Shown piece by piece: positions 14,435 to 22,208 of a DNA stretch of 27,282 nt (position 1 is the first letter of the stretch; every line of letters starts with the position of its first letter). Source of the DNA: JAZLIT01 sp045617525 (GTDB lineage Bacteria; Bacillota; Bacilli; Bacillales_A; Planococcaceae); NCBI GenBank assembly GCA_045617525.1, contig JAZLIT010000120.1, forward strand, positions 1-27,282, in the 5' to 3' direction. The translations under genes were made by a program, and so were the position numbers. The notes beneath the pieces are model-generated. The model was not told the origin of the DNA. It was given only the letters and a program-made list of their open reading frames with translations, and did not search any database.

Positions 14435-16087
14435 ATGTACTACGAATTAGCATTGCATCAGAAATTTTCAGAGGATGAAACAATTACAACATCTATTGAA
14501 GAATTAGCCACAATTTGGCAATGCTCAACTCGCTATGCAAAAACAGTGATCAATAGGTTACACGACGAGCAGGTTTTACAGTGGCAAGTTTTTCGAGGTC
14601 GCGGCAAAAAGCCACAGATCAAGTTAAGGCGTAGTAAGCTCGATGCTGTCTACGATATTTTCGATCATTTTTGGCAGCAGGAGCAGTTTGAAAGGGCTTA
14701 TAGCTTACTTATTGACCAGCAATTAATGAATCATCCAACCATTGAAAGTTGGCTTCATGAGCGCTATGGTATTCAGCGAAATAAAGAGAATGAACACATT
14801 TTTCGAATGCCGTTTTATCCTGTAGAGCTAATGCTTGATCCACTTTTTGGGATTTCTCGACACGATGGTCATTTTGCCGATATGCTGCATGAACGACTGT
14901 TTACATACAATGCCGAAAAAAACACAGTCGAACCTAATTTAGTCTTCCATTATGAGACGGACGATTATCAAACTTGGCGTTTATTACTACGTAAAGACGT
15001 CTATTTTCATGATTTGACATTATTAACGGCCGATGTGGTGGCGCATTCTTTAAAAAGAACGATTCCCGTTACTGAATGGTTTTTCACTTATAAAGATATA
15101 TCTGTAATCAATGATTTCGAACTTATTCTTACACTCGAAACGCCTTTTATGTTATTGCCTAATTGTTTAGCAGGCTATAGAACAAGTATTTTACCCATTG
15201 AGCATAAGCAAGGCACAATTGGGTGCGGGGCGTTTTTGCTCGTTACAAATACAGATGAAAAATTACAGTTGCAGGTTTTTTCGAAATATTTTAAGCAGCG
15301 ACCGTGGATTGATGGCATTGAAATTTTTTATACACAAGATGTTGCGAATTTTGGCGTGTCTACAATACCCTTTGCCGATGATGTGGCTATGCGTACACTC
15401 ATCACACAAGAACAAGGTGGGGACTATATTTCACTTAACGCACAAAAGGGTCCACTAGCAAATGCGGCTTATCGAGAAACTGTTTATAGCTTAATCGATG
15501 CTGCGAGCTTTACCCTGTTTGAAAGAGGGGAAACGATTGCATATAGCTGGATTTTTGGGGAGAAATTAATACCTACATTCAGTGAACGGTTAGTGGATGC
15601 CACGCAATTTCCTCCGTTAAAAATTGGTGTGCAGCAAATTAGAGCTGGCGTGAACCATGAACGAGAGGCACTAATTTTGCAGCAGATACTTGCAAATTAC
15701 GGGATTGAAAGTACGCTACATATTTGTGATTTCAAGGAGAAGGTAATTGCACTGGAGCAGCAATATGATCTATTTGTTGGTGGTTCTGCACTAGGGGAGG
15801 ATCTGTTATTATCGAGAGCCTATATCTACACTAGTGAGCCTAATACAATAGTTTGCATGGCGCCAAATCTTATTCAGCAGCAAGTGAAAACCCTTTATCA
15901 GCCTGTAGAGAATTTGTCACACATTGAAAATGTCCTACAACAAATTGACCAGCAACTACAACAGAGTTTTTGCTTAAAATTTTTAAATCACCGCATCCAT
16001 ACGCAATATGTGCGCCAAGATTTTTCGTATCAAAACATCCAGTTTGATAACCACGGCAGAATAGCGTATAAAGTGCTATTTGCATAA
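14435..16087 (+). CDS. SgrR-family transcriptional regulator with solute-binding domain
   Basis: A 550-aa protein. The N-terminal DNA-binding winged helix is about residues 1-90: ELATIWQCSTRYAKTVINRLHDEQVLQWQVFRGRGKKPQIKL, matching SgrR_N. From about residue 128 a cytoplasmic SBP_bac_5-type domain follows (FYPVELMLDPLFGISRHDGHFADML, then LHERLFTYNAEKNTVEPNLV and WRLLLRKDVYFHDLTLLTADVVAHSLKR). There is no signal peptide, so the binding domain senses an intracellular ligand. In enterobacteria SgrR neighbours a sugar-efflux MFS gene (setA), and here too an MFS exporter is divergently adjacent. That parallel supports control of the exporter; the ligand is unknown. Confidence 0.88.
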   Translation: MYYELALHQKFSEDETITTSIEELATIWQCSTRYAKTVINRLHDEQVLQWQVFRGRGKKPQIKLRRSKLDAVYDIFDHFWQQEQFERAYSLLIDQQLMNHPTIESWLHERYGIQRNKENEHIFRMPFYPVELMLDPLFGISRHDGHFADMLHERLFTYNAEKNTVEPNLVFHYETDDYQTWRLLLRKDVYFHDLTLLTADVVAHSLKRTIPVTEWFFTYKDISVINDFELILTLETPFMLLPNCLAGYRTSILPIEHKQGTIGCGAFLLVTNTDEKLQLQVFSKYFKQRPWIDGIEIFYTQDVANFGVSTIPFADDVAMRTLITQEQGGDYISLNAQKGPLANAAYRETVYSLIDAASFTLFERGETIAYSWIFGEKLIPTFSERLVDATQFPPLKIGVQQIRAGVNHEREALILQQILANYGIESTLHICDFKEKVIALEQQYDLFVGGSALGEDLLLSRAYIYTSEPNTIVCMAPNLIQQQVKTLYQPVENLSHIENVLQQIDQQLQQSFCLKFLNHRIHTQYVRQDFSYQNIQFDNHGRIAYKVLFA

Positions 16088-16173
16088 TGGGGATATAGAA
16101 AAGATTGGTCCTTCATGTTTTGTGAAAAAATGTAGCGGAGAGCAAGGATAAATAGGAGGTTAATAATTCAGAA

Positions 16174-16182
16174 TGTTATAAT
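16174..16182 (+). promoter_or_regulatory. extended -10 promoter of the DNA methyltransferase gene
   Basis: TGTTATAAT (16174-16182) is a perfect extended -10 element (TGnTATAAT), 34 nt before the ATG. No convincing -35 lies 17 nt upstream, consistent with an extended -10 promoter. Confidence 0.5.
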
Positions 16183-16215
16183 AAGTGTATTCTACTTTAT
16201 GATGGGGAGGACGTT

Positions 16216-17652
16216 ATGCAGCGACTTAAAAAGCATTTTCTACTAGACCCACTTGCAGGCCAAGAAATGCTTTATTGGAAGGCGAAGTATAAACTCGAAC
16301 AGGTTGATTACATACAGCGTACAGTACGTGAGCAATACGGCATAAAAACGGAAAATGAGCTGCATAATCAGTTGTATTACGGTGATAATTTTGATGTGTT
16401 ACGCCACTTAATAGAGGATTATCGCGGCAAAGTAAATTTAATTTATATCGATCCGCCATTTGAATCTCAGGCACTTTATCAGAAGAAAATTAAGCTAAAG
16501 GGTCCTCAGAAATCGCAAGAAGTTCTTTATGAAACGCAGTATAATGATTGCTGGACGGACGAGGGTTATTTGCAATTTATGTATGAGCGCCTTATTTTAC
16601 TGCGCGAAATACTTGCGGAGGATGGCTCGATTTACGTGCATTGCGATTGGCATAAGGTGCATCATTTACGCCTAATGATGGATGAGATTTTTGGCGCAGA
16701 GCAGTTCCGCAATGAAATCATTTGGAAGCGTGGCACAGTAAAGGGTGCGAAGGCAAAGGGCAAGCAGTTTGCACGCAACCATGATTCGATTTTATATTAT
16801 TCAAAAGGTGAGAAATTTACATTTAATCGCCAACATATTCCGTTTGACGCAGGCTATTTAAAGCGTTTTAAAAAGGATGATGGTGACGGGATGGGGCCAT
16901 ATCGAGATGATCAAGCAATCGGTACGCGTTCTGCGAAGGCAATTGAGGAAATGAAGCGGACGGGCCGAGTATTCGAGCACAATGGGAAACTGCGCATCAA
17001 AACATATTTAAAGGATTTACCGGGCGTTGTCATTGATGATAATTGGACGGATATTGCGGATGTAAATGTCATGAGCAAAGCACGCACGCTTTATCCAACG
17101 CAAAAACCTGAAGCCTTACTTGAAAGAATTATTAAAACGTCATCAAATGAAGGTGATCTTATCCTTGATTGCTTTATGGGCTCTGGCACGGCATGTACAG
17201 TGGCCGCTCAGCTTGGCCGCCAATTTATTGGCTCAGATATGAATCTGGGCGCGGTGCAAACGACGATTTCGCGCCTTACACCTGACGCGATTGCATTCGA
17301 AGTCTCAACAGTGGCGCAAGAGTGGGATAAACAACTCGGTCATATTACGGTAGATGTAAATGAAGCCGGCACGCATTTAGTGATTGGGCAGTTTTTACCA
17401 CCGAAGCTAACTGAAAAACTGCAGGCAGCGGAAATTACAGTAGGAGATTGGCGCGAGCTTGTAGATTGTGTGAAGATTGATTTGAATTATGATGGCACGG
17501 TATTTAAGCCAACTGTCGTAGATGGCTCAGTTCGAGGGGATTTTGTGATGGGGAGCTACCGCATGCCGAAAAATCGCCAAGATGCAACAATTTGCTTGCA
17601 GGTAACAGATCTTTTATCGCATTTGCATGAAGTGCGAATTGAAATAAATTAA
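16216..17652 (+). CDS. beta-class site-specific DNA methyltransferase (N6/N4-Mtase type)
   Basis: A 478-aa protein. Catalytic motif IV, DPPF, lies at about residues 79-82 (LIYIDPPFES). The AdoMet-binding motif I is towards the C-terminal side, DCFMGSGTACTVAAQLGRQFIGSD (about residues 312-335). This order (IV before I) defines the beta class, which methylates adenine N6 or cytosine N4. YPTQKPEALLERII just before motif I is also characteristic. About 130 residues follow the catalytic domain and may form target-recognition or accessory structure. No restriction endonuclease is adjacent on either side, so it looks like a solitary methyltransferase. GGGGAGG precedes ATG 16216. Confidence 0.88.
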   Translation: MQRLKKHFLLDPLAGQEMLYWKAKYKLEQVDYIQRTVREQYGIKTENELHNQLYYGDNFDVLRHLIEDYRGKVNLIYIDPPFESQALYQKKIKLKGPQKSQEVLYETQYNDCWTDEGYLQFMYERLILLREILAEDGSIYVHCDWHKVHHLRLMMDEIFGAEQFRNEIIWKRGTVKGAKAKGKQFARNHDSILYYSKGEKFTFNRQHIPFDAGYLKRFKKDDGDGMGPYRDDQAIGTRSAKAIEEMKRTGRVFEHNGKLRIKTYLKDLPGVVIDDNWTDIADVNVMSKARTLYPTQKPEALLERIIKTSSNEGDLILDCFMGSGTACTVAAQLGRQFIGSDMNLGAVQTTISRLTPDAIAFEVSTVAQEWDKQLGHITVDVNEAGTHLVIGQFLPPKLTEKLQAAEITVGDWRELVDCVKIDLNYDGTVFKPTVVDGSVRGDFVMGSYRMPKNRQDATICLQVTDLLSHLHEVRIEIN

Positions 17653-17742
17653 CATGGCGCCGTAAAAAAAAGACTTCCGTAAAGAATTATTATAGGTAAT
17701 ATATATACTAAATGTACTCGAAGCCTTCTGTGTAAAGGGTTT

Positions 17743-17768
17743 AAGTTTCAGTATATATACTAAAACTT
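17743..17768. other. 26-bp near-perfect palindrome
   Basis: AAGTTT-C-AGTATATATACT-A-AAACTT is a palindrome with a single mismatched pair. The core TATATATACTAAA also occurs directly repeated about 55 nt upstream (near 17701-17713). It could be a protein-binding or recombination site within the inserted segment. The rest of 17653-18185 holds AT-rich sequence, one strong terminator and no credible ORF. Confidence 0.45.
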
Positions 17769-17918
17769 TATGCTAAAACTTATAAGGGGTAGTTTCAAAA
17801 ATATGCATAATTTTATTCATTAAAGTCGATAGTGCAGCAGTAGTCTAAATACCACTAAATCATCACTATGACTGACTTTTGAAGAAAGTGCATAAAAAGT
17901 GTATAAACAAGATGATTC

Positions 17919-17964
17919 AAAAAAAGCTCTAAACGTTGATTAAACAACATTTAGAGCTTTTTTT
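17919..17964. terminator. strong hairpin terminator with no obvious gene
   Basis: AAAAAAAGCTCTAAA (17919-17933) pairs with TTTAGAGCTTTTTTT (17950-17964), and the loop contains an extra GTTG/CAAC stem. Both strands have T-runs. On the plus strand it could stop transcripts from the DNA methyltransferase gene, whose own downstream terminator is not apparent. Confidence 0.85.
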
Positions 17965-18185
17965 GACGTAACCAAACTTTCATATGAACTCTAACTTGCT
18001 GTTGGTATTAAAAAAGGAACAGCTAATAAAATAGATAAAATAATTTTAAAAGTCTTAATAATTCTTCCTCTTTTTTTTACAAACTTTTAGCGGTAAACAG
18101 TATATTTTAACTAATTACTTGTTATAATTCCGATAATTATTGCATATTTTTTAGTTAGAAAAATGAAGGGAATTGAATTATTTAA

Positions 18186-18500
18186 ATGAGTTATAAAATA
18201 AATTTGCTTGGAATTCTAGAATTAATGTTTTTTTTCGTAATCGGGTTGTTATTTACTATATATATAGCAAGTAACATATATGAGAGCTTTGGAATAGTGT
18301 TTATGGGTAATGTGTGGGTTAATTGGTTTGGAATTTCTTTTTTTATTTTTGGACTACATTCAATAATTATCAGACTATTACTTTTAAAAAGTTCTACCAT
18401 TTTCATAGACCGTCTTAATTCAAAATTATTTTGGTTGTTTTTTGCAAGCTCCGTTTATATTGTTATTATTCCTTTTATTCTTGGTAAAAATCCATTCTAA
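18186..18500 (+). CDS. unrecognised small membrane protein
   Basis: A 104-aa protein with three hydrophobic segments: LELMFFFVIGLLFTIYIAS (about residues 11-29), a middle one around WFGISFFIFGLHSIIIRLLLL, and LFWLFFASSVYIVIIPFIL near the end. I do not recognise the family. The ribosome site is poor (AAGGG 15 nt before the ATG) and base composition is very AT-rich, unlike the flanking methyltransferase and HD genes. Both fit foreign or decaying DNA inside the segment bounded by the 13-bp inverted repeats. It is possibly expressed, but with no functional clue. Confidence 0.45.
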   Translation: MSYKINLLGILELMFFFVIGLLFTIYIASNIYESFGIVFMGNVWVNWFGISFFIFGLHSIIIRLLLLKSSTIFIDRLNSKLFWLFFASSVYIVIIPFILGKNPF

Positions 18501-18732
18501 TAGGGGTCCTACCAGCGAGAAATTGAAAACATAATTACATTTTCTAGTGTGTTATCACTGTTCAAATTGTGACAAGCTAGCCAATTTAAAACATAATAAT
18601 GTACATCTAACCTACCTCGTAAGTTGAATAAAAGCCTCAAAAGCGATGTTTGGGTACATTTCTTTACTTACTTGTTGTAAAATGCATTAATCTTTTATGT
18701 GGTTTTTTATAATTACTTAGAAAATACTCCAA

Positions 18733-18963
18733 TTATTTATTAGCGTATGATGATAAAATATTTTTTATCGCTGTCACGTATCCAGCCTTATAAAGTTGCA
18801 TCCCCTTCATTTTAATTCTTCCCTGAGTATCTGAAGTCCAACCTTGATGGGATAGAAATTCTTCGGAAATGGAATGTTCCAGCGCACTTATTTCAGTAGG
18901 TAATAGTCCATCAACTTTTGCTACCAATACCTCTTTAGAACCTGTTGGCAATGACTCTAAAGC
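18733..18963 (-). pseudogene. probable gene fragment, unrecognised
   Basis: An open frame of about 76 codons (KALESLPTGSKEVLV..., ending ILSSYANK) begins right after an in-frame stop. It has only TTG 18951 as a start and no ribosome site. The sequence has protein-like composition (TEISALEHSISEEFLSHQGW, then GYVTAIKNILSSY), suggesting the C-terminal remains of a longer protein. Stretches 18501-18732 and 18964-19032 show nothing else recognisable. Confidence 0.35.
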
Positions 18964-19043
18964 CTTTTATTTGTAAAAAGACTGTATTTAGTGGTTAACT
19001 TATTAAGTTTTAGTATGATTTCTTCCCTGTAATTACGGAAGTC

Positions 19044-19703
19044 TTAGTCTTGCTGCTGTAAAATTTCATGCGTCAGCTCAGCAACATTAATTTGTGTATC
19101 TTCTGCAATCGCATCACGCAAAATTTCATCGCGGAAATAGGAGACGCTAGGTACAAGTGGGATTTGTAAAAGCTTTTGAAGGGCTACTTGGTACATAAAA
19201 ATAAATTCTCGGTCCGTATTGCCGCGCTTTAATTCGGCAAATGCCTCATAAAATTGATCGAGCTTATCGGCAAATTCAAGAAGAAGCCCTTCAATTGTCT
19301 TATCCTTACCTTCCTTCATGCGCTCGAAAAAGACGTCCTGAAAATCGGATGGTATCTCCTCAATTATGAATTTCTCCATCATTTTTTCTTCTACATGAGC
19401 AAGCATTTGCTTTAGTTCAAGGCTTGCATGTTTTACAGGTGTTTTAATGTCCCCGATAAAAACTTCTGCAAAATCATGGTTAATTGTTTTTTCATAAAGT
19501 GACTTCCAATTAATTTCTGAACCGTTTCTTTCCTCAAGCGTTGCGAAAAACAGCGCGTATTGTGAAACCTTCCATGAATGTGCAGCCACATTATGCTCTT
19601 CAAATTTAAAGTGACCTGGACAACGAATAATGCGTTCTAAATCATTAAGACTCGTAAAAAAAGTGTGAATACCAATAAAAATCCCTCCCTTTAGCTTGAG
19701 CAT
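19044..19703 (-). CDS. HD-domain 5'-nucleotidase, YfbR-like
   Basis: An HD-superfamily phosphohydrolase resembling YfbR-type 5'-deoxynucleotidases. Metal ligands are visible in EEHNVAAHSWKVSQYA (first His), TINHDFAEVFIGDIKTP (the HD pair) and LLLEFADKLDQFYEAF (the distal Asp). Expected role: dephosphorylation of dNMPs in nucleotide salvage. The start is unclear. ATG 19703 and ATG 19739 give extra N-terminal residues and lack ribosome sites. A perfect GGAGG lies 7 nt before an in-frame ATT at 19676, and initiating there gives (M)GIHTFFTSLNDLERIIRC, where I would expect relatives to begin. The given coordinate uses the nearest canonical start. Confidence 0.8.
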   Translation of the reverse strand: MLKLKGGIFIGIHTFFTSLNDLERIIRCPGHFKFEEHNVAAHSWKVSQYALFFATLEERNGSEINWKSLYEKTINHDFAEVFIGDIKTPVKHASLELKQMLAHVEEKMMEKFIIEEIPSDFQDVFFERMKEGKDKTIEGLLLEFADKLDQFYEAFAELKRGNTDREFIFMYQVALQKLLQIPLVPSVSYFRDEILRDAIAEDTQINVAELTHEILQQQD

Positions 19704-19817
19704 ACAGTATATATTCCCGAATAATGAAATATGCATCATTCTTCATAAAAATTTAACACCATATTAATTTAAAAAAACTTATTTAAAAGTATATGGCTTT
19801 AGTATGTGTCTTGGAAC

Positions 19818-19845
19818 AAAAAAAAAGCCACTCAAATGAGTGACT
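19818..19845 (-). terminator. terminator of the duplicated-domain protein gene
   Basis: On the minus strand AGTCACTC and GAGTGGCT arms (19845-19826, one mismatch) enclose a 4-nt loop and are followed by nine T residues. It lies just after the stop of the gene at 19853. Confidence 0.8.
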
Positions 19846-19852
19846 TAATTAT

Positions 19853-20779
19853 TTATTCGAATGTCATAGTCCAATTTCCATCTGCTGTAATATCAAAGAA
19901 GTAAATGGAAGAATCATTCACTTTCTGAACTTTCGAGCCAGTATATGAACCTATTTCATTCGCAAGTAATATACTATCATTTGCTTTTACCGCAAAATTA
20001 CTTGATCCATCGTGTGTGAATGAAACCGTTTTAGCCCCTTTTGAGATATCCATGAATACAACACTGTCACCTTTACCGGATACTTTTCCTTCAGGTGAAA
20101 CTTCAGCTGGAACGTCTTGAGACATTTGAATCGTCCAAGGTCCACTCGCTGTAACTTCATATAAATACTCCCCAGCTGGTATAGCGTAGACTTTCTTTCC
20201 GCTATAATTCCCGATTTCATTTACAACCAATTCGACAGAGTTAGCGTTAGAATCTAATAACTTTAAAGCGAAGTTTCGAGTTCCTTGGTGTGTAGCTTCA
20301 ATGATTACAAAGCCTGACTCTAATGGGAATTTCTTAGTCGCTGAATCACCAGTTCCAGATAATTTTAAGGCTTCTAATTTCGCAACCTTTTCGGCCTCAA
20401 GCTTTGCTTTAGCTTCTGCTTCGGCTTTTACTTTAGCTTCTGCTTCCTCTTGCGCCTTCTGTTCCGCTAATGCTTTAGCTTCTGCTTCTTTAGCTTCACG
20501 AATAGCTTTTTCTTCTTCGGTTTCTTTCTCAGATGCTACTGCCGGAACTTCTTGCTTTTTATCAACTTCCTCAGTAGTTTCAACAGTATCCGTTGTAACC
20601 GCAAATCCAATGAACGTAACAAGCATTACAACCAATGAGATGCCTGTAAATTTAATTTGTTTTTTCGATTTCACCTTATCTTTTTTTACAAATCCTACAG
20701 CAGCTAAAATAAAGAATATAATAGTAGCTATGAAACTTAGTAAAGAAATAACAATAAATAGAGTACTAATAAGTAACAT
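19853..20779 (-). CDS. membrane-anchored protein with coiled coil and duplicated beta domain
   Basis: About 308 aa from ATG 20779, which directly abuts AAGGAG; a TTG 66 nt upstream gives an implausible extension. Two membrane segments come first (LLISTLFIVISLLSFIATII and FTGISLVVMLVTFIGFAVT). Next is a long E/K/A-rich probable coiled coil (about residues 85-145), then two tandem ~75-residue domains. Each opens G-x-G-D-S and shows H-x-G-x-x-N-F-A, N-E-I-G-x-Y-x-G and G-x-W-T (THQGTRNFALK.../NEIGNYSG.../GPWTIQM and THDGSSNFAVK.../NEIGSYTG.../GNWTMTF). Such domains occur in envelope proteins of Firmicutes. Function unknown; probably exported face of the membrane. Confidence 0.75.
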   Translation of the reverse strand: MLLISTLFIVISLLSFIATIIFFILAAVGFVKKDKVKSKKQIKFTGISLVVMLVTFIGFAVTTDTVETTEEVDKKQEVPAVASEKETEEEKAIREAKEAEAKALAEQKAQEEAEAKVKAEAEAKAKLEAEKVAKLEALKLSGTGDSATKKFPLESGFVIIEATHQGTRNFALKLLDSNANSVELVVNEIGNYSGKKVYAIPAGEYLYEVTASGPWTIQMSQDVPAEVSPEGKVSGKGDSVVFMDISKGAKTVSFTHDGSSNFAVKANDSILLANEIGSYTGSKVQKVNDSSIYFFDITADGNWTMTFE

Positions 20780-20838
20780 CTCCTTTTTCTTGATTATAAA
20801 GGAGGGGTTAGGTAAAAGTACACAGCAAATTAATTTTA

Positions 20839-20866
20839 TTGACAAGAATTTAATTTATTATATTAA
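20839..20866 (+). promoter_or_regulatory. candidate plus-strand promoter in intergenic region
   Basis: TTGACA (20839-20844) and TATTAA (20861-20866) with 16-nt spacing face rightwards into 20.9-21.3 kb, where no plus-strand gene follows. AT-rich context makes chance occurrence quite possible. Confidence 0.25.
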
Positions 20867-20988
20867 TTTTTGGTCATTTATAATATAGAAGCTATGTAAC
20901 ATTAAGCATATAAGGAAGCTACATTCCTTTAAAGCGCTATCGATATTGAGGAAATAAGTATTATTTATTCGCTCATAGCCAATTCAAC

Positions 20989-21022
20989 AAAAAATCCCCT
21001 CACCGCTAAAGGTGAGAGGATT
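20989..21022 (-). terminator. terminator of the candidate RNA
   Basis: On the minus strand AATCC-t-CTCACC pairs with GGTGAG-g-GGATT around a 6-nt loop and runs directly into TTTTTT. The plus strand lacks a T-run, so this fixes the transcript direction as leftward. Confidence 0.85.
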
Positions 21023-21300
21023 ATAAATTGTGTTGTATTAACTTTTAAAAGTGAAGCCACGCTACCGTAAATATATAGAAAGTTTTAGACCACACTTTTA
21101 AAAAGTGGGTGTCCGCACAAACATTCCTGTCTATCCTGGGGTCTAAAAGAGCCCAGGCCCGCCATTCCTGCTCGGATGTAAAACTCCCTATAACAAGATA
21201 AAGGTTAAAACTTAATATTAGTACGTCTAGCGAGACTTCTTACTTAGTATATGTAAAACTCTCCGCACTTTCAAGTAAGTGCACTTATAAAAAAAAGTCA
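21023..21300 (-). ncRNA. candidate structured noncoding RNA with pseudoknot
   Basis: No protein is encoded in 20.85-21.37 kb, yet the segment is dense in RNA-like structure. In minus-strand order there is a GCACTT/AAGTGC hairpin (21282-21265), a GTCT-CGCT-AGAC hairpin near 21230, and a CCTGGG/CCCAGG hairpin (21157-21135). Its 11-nt loop holds TTTTAGAC, complementary to GTCTAAAA downstream (21090-21083), an 8-bp pseudoknot. Then comes a GACACCCACTT/AAGTGTGGTC hairpin (about 21112-21088) and finally a terminator. Direct repeats add to it (CATTCCTG at 21122 and 21163; ATGTAAAACTC at 21176 and 21251). No known RNA family was recognised. It could be an independent RNA or the long 3' UTR of the gene at 21371. 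Confidence 0.45.
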
Positions 21301-21370
21301 ATGGTAGAGGGTTTCCACAACATAAAAAGCTAAAATTCGCTACTTATTCAATGAGTCAAATCCATGTACA

Positions 21371-22039
21371 TTAGTTATGGAAAAATTCATCTTTATAAAT
21401 TGTTTTCATAAAATTAATACCATTCTCCAAACGTTCCTCGGTAAACCGTATCGATAGGCGAGAATACGTGATCCCTGTATTAGCAAATGTATCAATCAGC
21501 GTGTTTGCTAACTCAACAGACTGTGTTGCATCCGATTCTTTAACAGTACTGCTAATATAAATAGAAGCATTTACATCAGTTTCAAAGCCAGGCATCCATA
21601 CAGTATCCGTATTAAGTAGCCCATTTGGAACCGAAATTTCATAATCGACAGTGGCTTTTGGAAAGATGCCCTTTACGATATTCGCGACATGTACTTTGCC
21701 TTCTTCAGATAATCGATCGCTTAAAGATTCATTAATTACAGAAGGATGCAATTTAAATTTATCGACTTGTCGCCCCGAAAGAGCACTGTCGATAGATAGT
21801 AGGTACGACCATTGCATGCTTTTATTCTCACGCGTAACGATATAATCATACATTTTTGTATTGAAATTATAGCCAGTTGCCTTAATTGTATAGTTCTCAT
21901 CATTGAACACATTGGCTGTAAATTGTTTAGCATAGCTCGTCGCAAGTGCTTTATTTAGAGGATTACCAGTAATATTGTCGATAAAATAAATTAAGAAACA
22001 CGCTGCTATAAGTAAAAACATGATATATATCTTTTTCAT
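21371..22039 (-). CDS. signal-anchored extracytoplasmic protein, YfjL-like
   Basis: A 222-aa protein with an N-terminal signal anchor (IYIMFLLIAACFLIYFI, about residues 4-20). It continues NPLNKALATSYAKQFTANVF and YTIKATGYNFNTKMYDYIV, a pattern I associate with the YfjL-like proteins of Bacillus (cystatin-like fold). The remainder is a mixed alpha/beta domain ending YSRLSIRFTEERLENG. It probably sits on the outer face of the membrane; the function is unknown. GGGGGAT precedes the ATG. No strong terminator follows directly, so transcription may run into the structured noncoding segment. Confidence 0.65.
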   Translation of the reverse strand: MKKIYIMFLLIAACFLIYFIDNITGNPLNKALATSYAKQFTANVFNDENYTIKATGYNFNTKMYDYIVTRENKSMQWSYLLSIDSALSGRQVDKFKLHPSVINESLSDRLSEEGKVHVANIVKGIFPKATVDYEISVPNGLLNTDTVWMPGFETDVNASIYISSTVKESDATQSVELANTLIDTFANTGITYSRLSIRFTEERLENGINFMKTIYKDEFFHN

Positions 22040-22163
22040 AATATCCCCCTGAGTAAAAAAAATTATCTGAATCCCTTATTTCACCTACTTAACATATACG
22101 TGTTAATCAGTGGGAAATCCTTCTTAGTGAAAAAATATTTTTCTCTCTTTATATAGAAGCAAC

Positions 22164-22200
22164 AAAAAACGCTGCTAAAGAAACGAATCTTTAGCAGCGT
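22164..22200 (-). terminator. terminator of the YjfB-like gene
   Basis: A perfect 12-bp stem, ACGCTGCTAAAG (22169-22180) with CTTTAGCAGCGT (22189-22200), is followed on the minus strand by TTTTTGTTG. It starts 9 nt after the stop codon. Confidence 0.9.
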
Positions 22201-22208
22201 CTTTCGTT

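Larger units (their letters stand above)
17663..19045. mobile_element. putative insertion splitting a terminator hairpin
   Basis: AAGACTTCCGTAA (17670-17682) and its exact reverse complement TTACGGAAGTCTT (19033-19045) bracket 1,350 nt. Read on the minus strand, the right arm begins at the HD-gene stop codon, and the left arm is followed immediately by an eight-T run. Together they would make a normal rho-independent terminator for the HD gene if adjacent. The simplest reading is that DNA was inserted in its loop. Alternatively the arms are terminal inverted repeats of an element. No transposase or clear target duplication is visible. Confidence 0.5.

Noticed and set aside
20301..20888. A 195-codon plus-strand frame rich in A, S and T
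   Set aside because: It is the antisense of the E/K/A-rich coiled coil in the minus-strand gene, whose biased codons leave the opposite strand open.
20989..21300. Known RNAs (6S, tmRNA, RNase P RNA, SRP RNA, T-box, common riboswitches)
   Set aside because: None of the conserved sequence blocks of these RNAs that I know could be found on either strand, so no family name is given.
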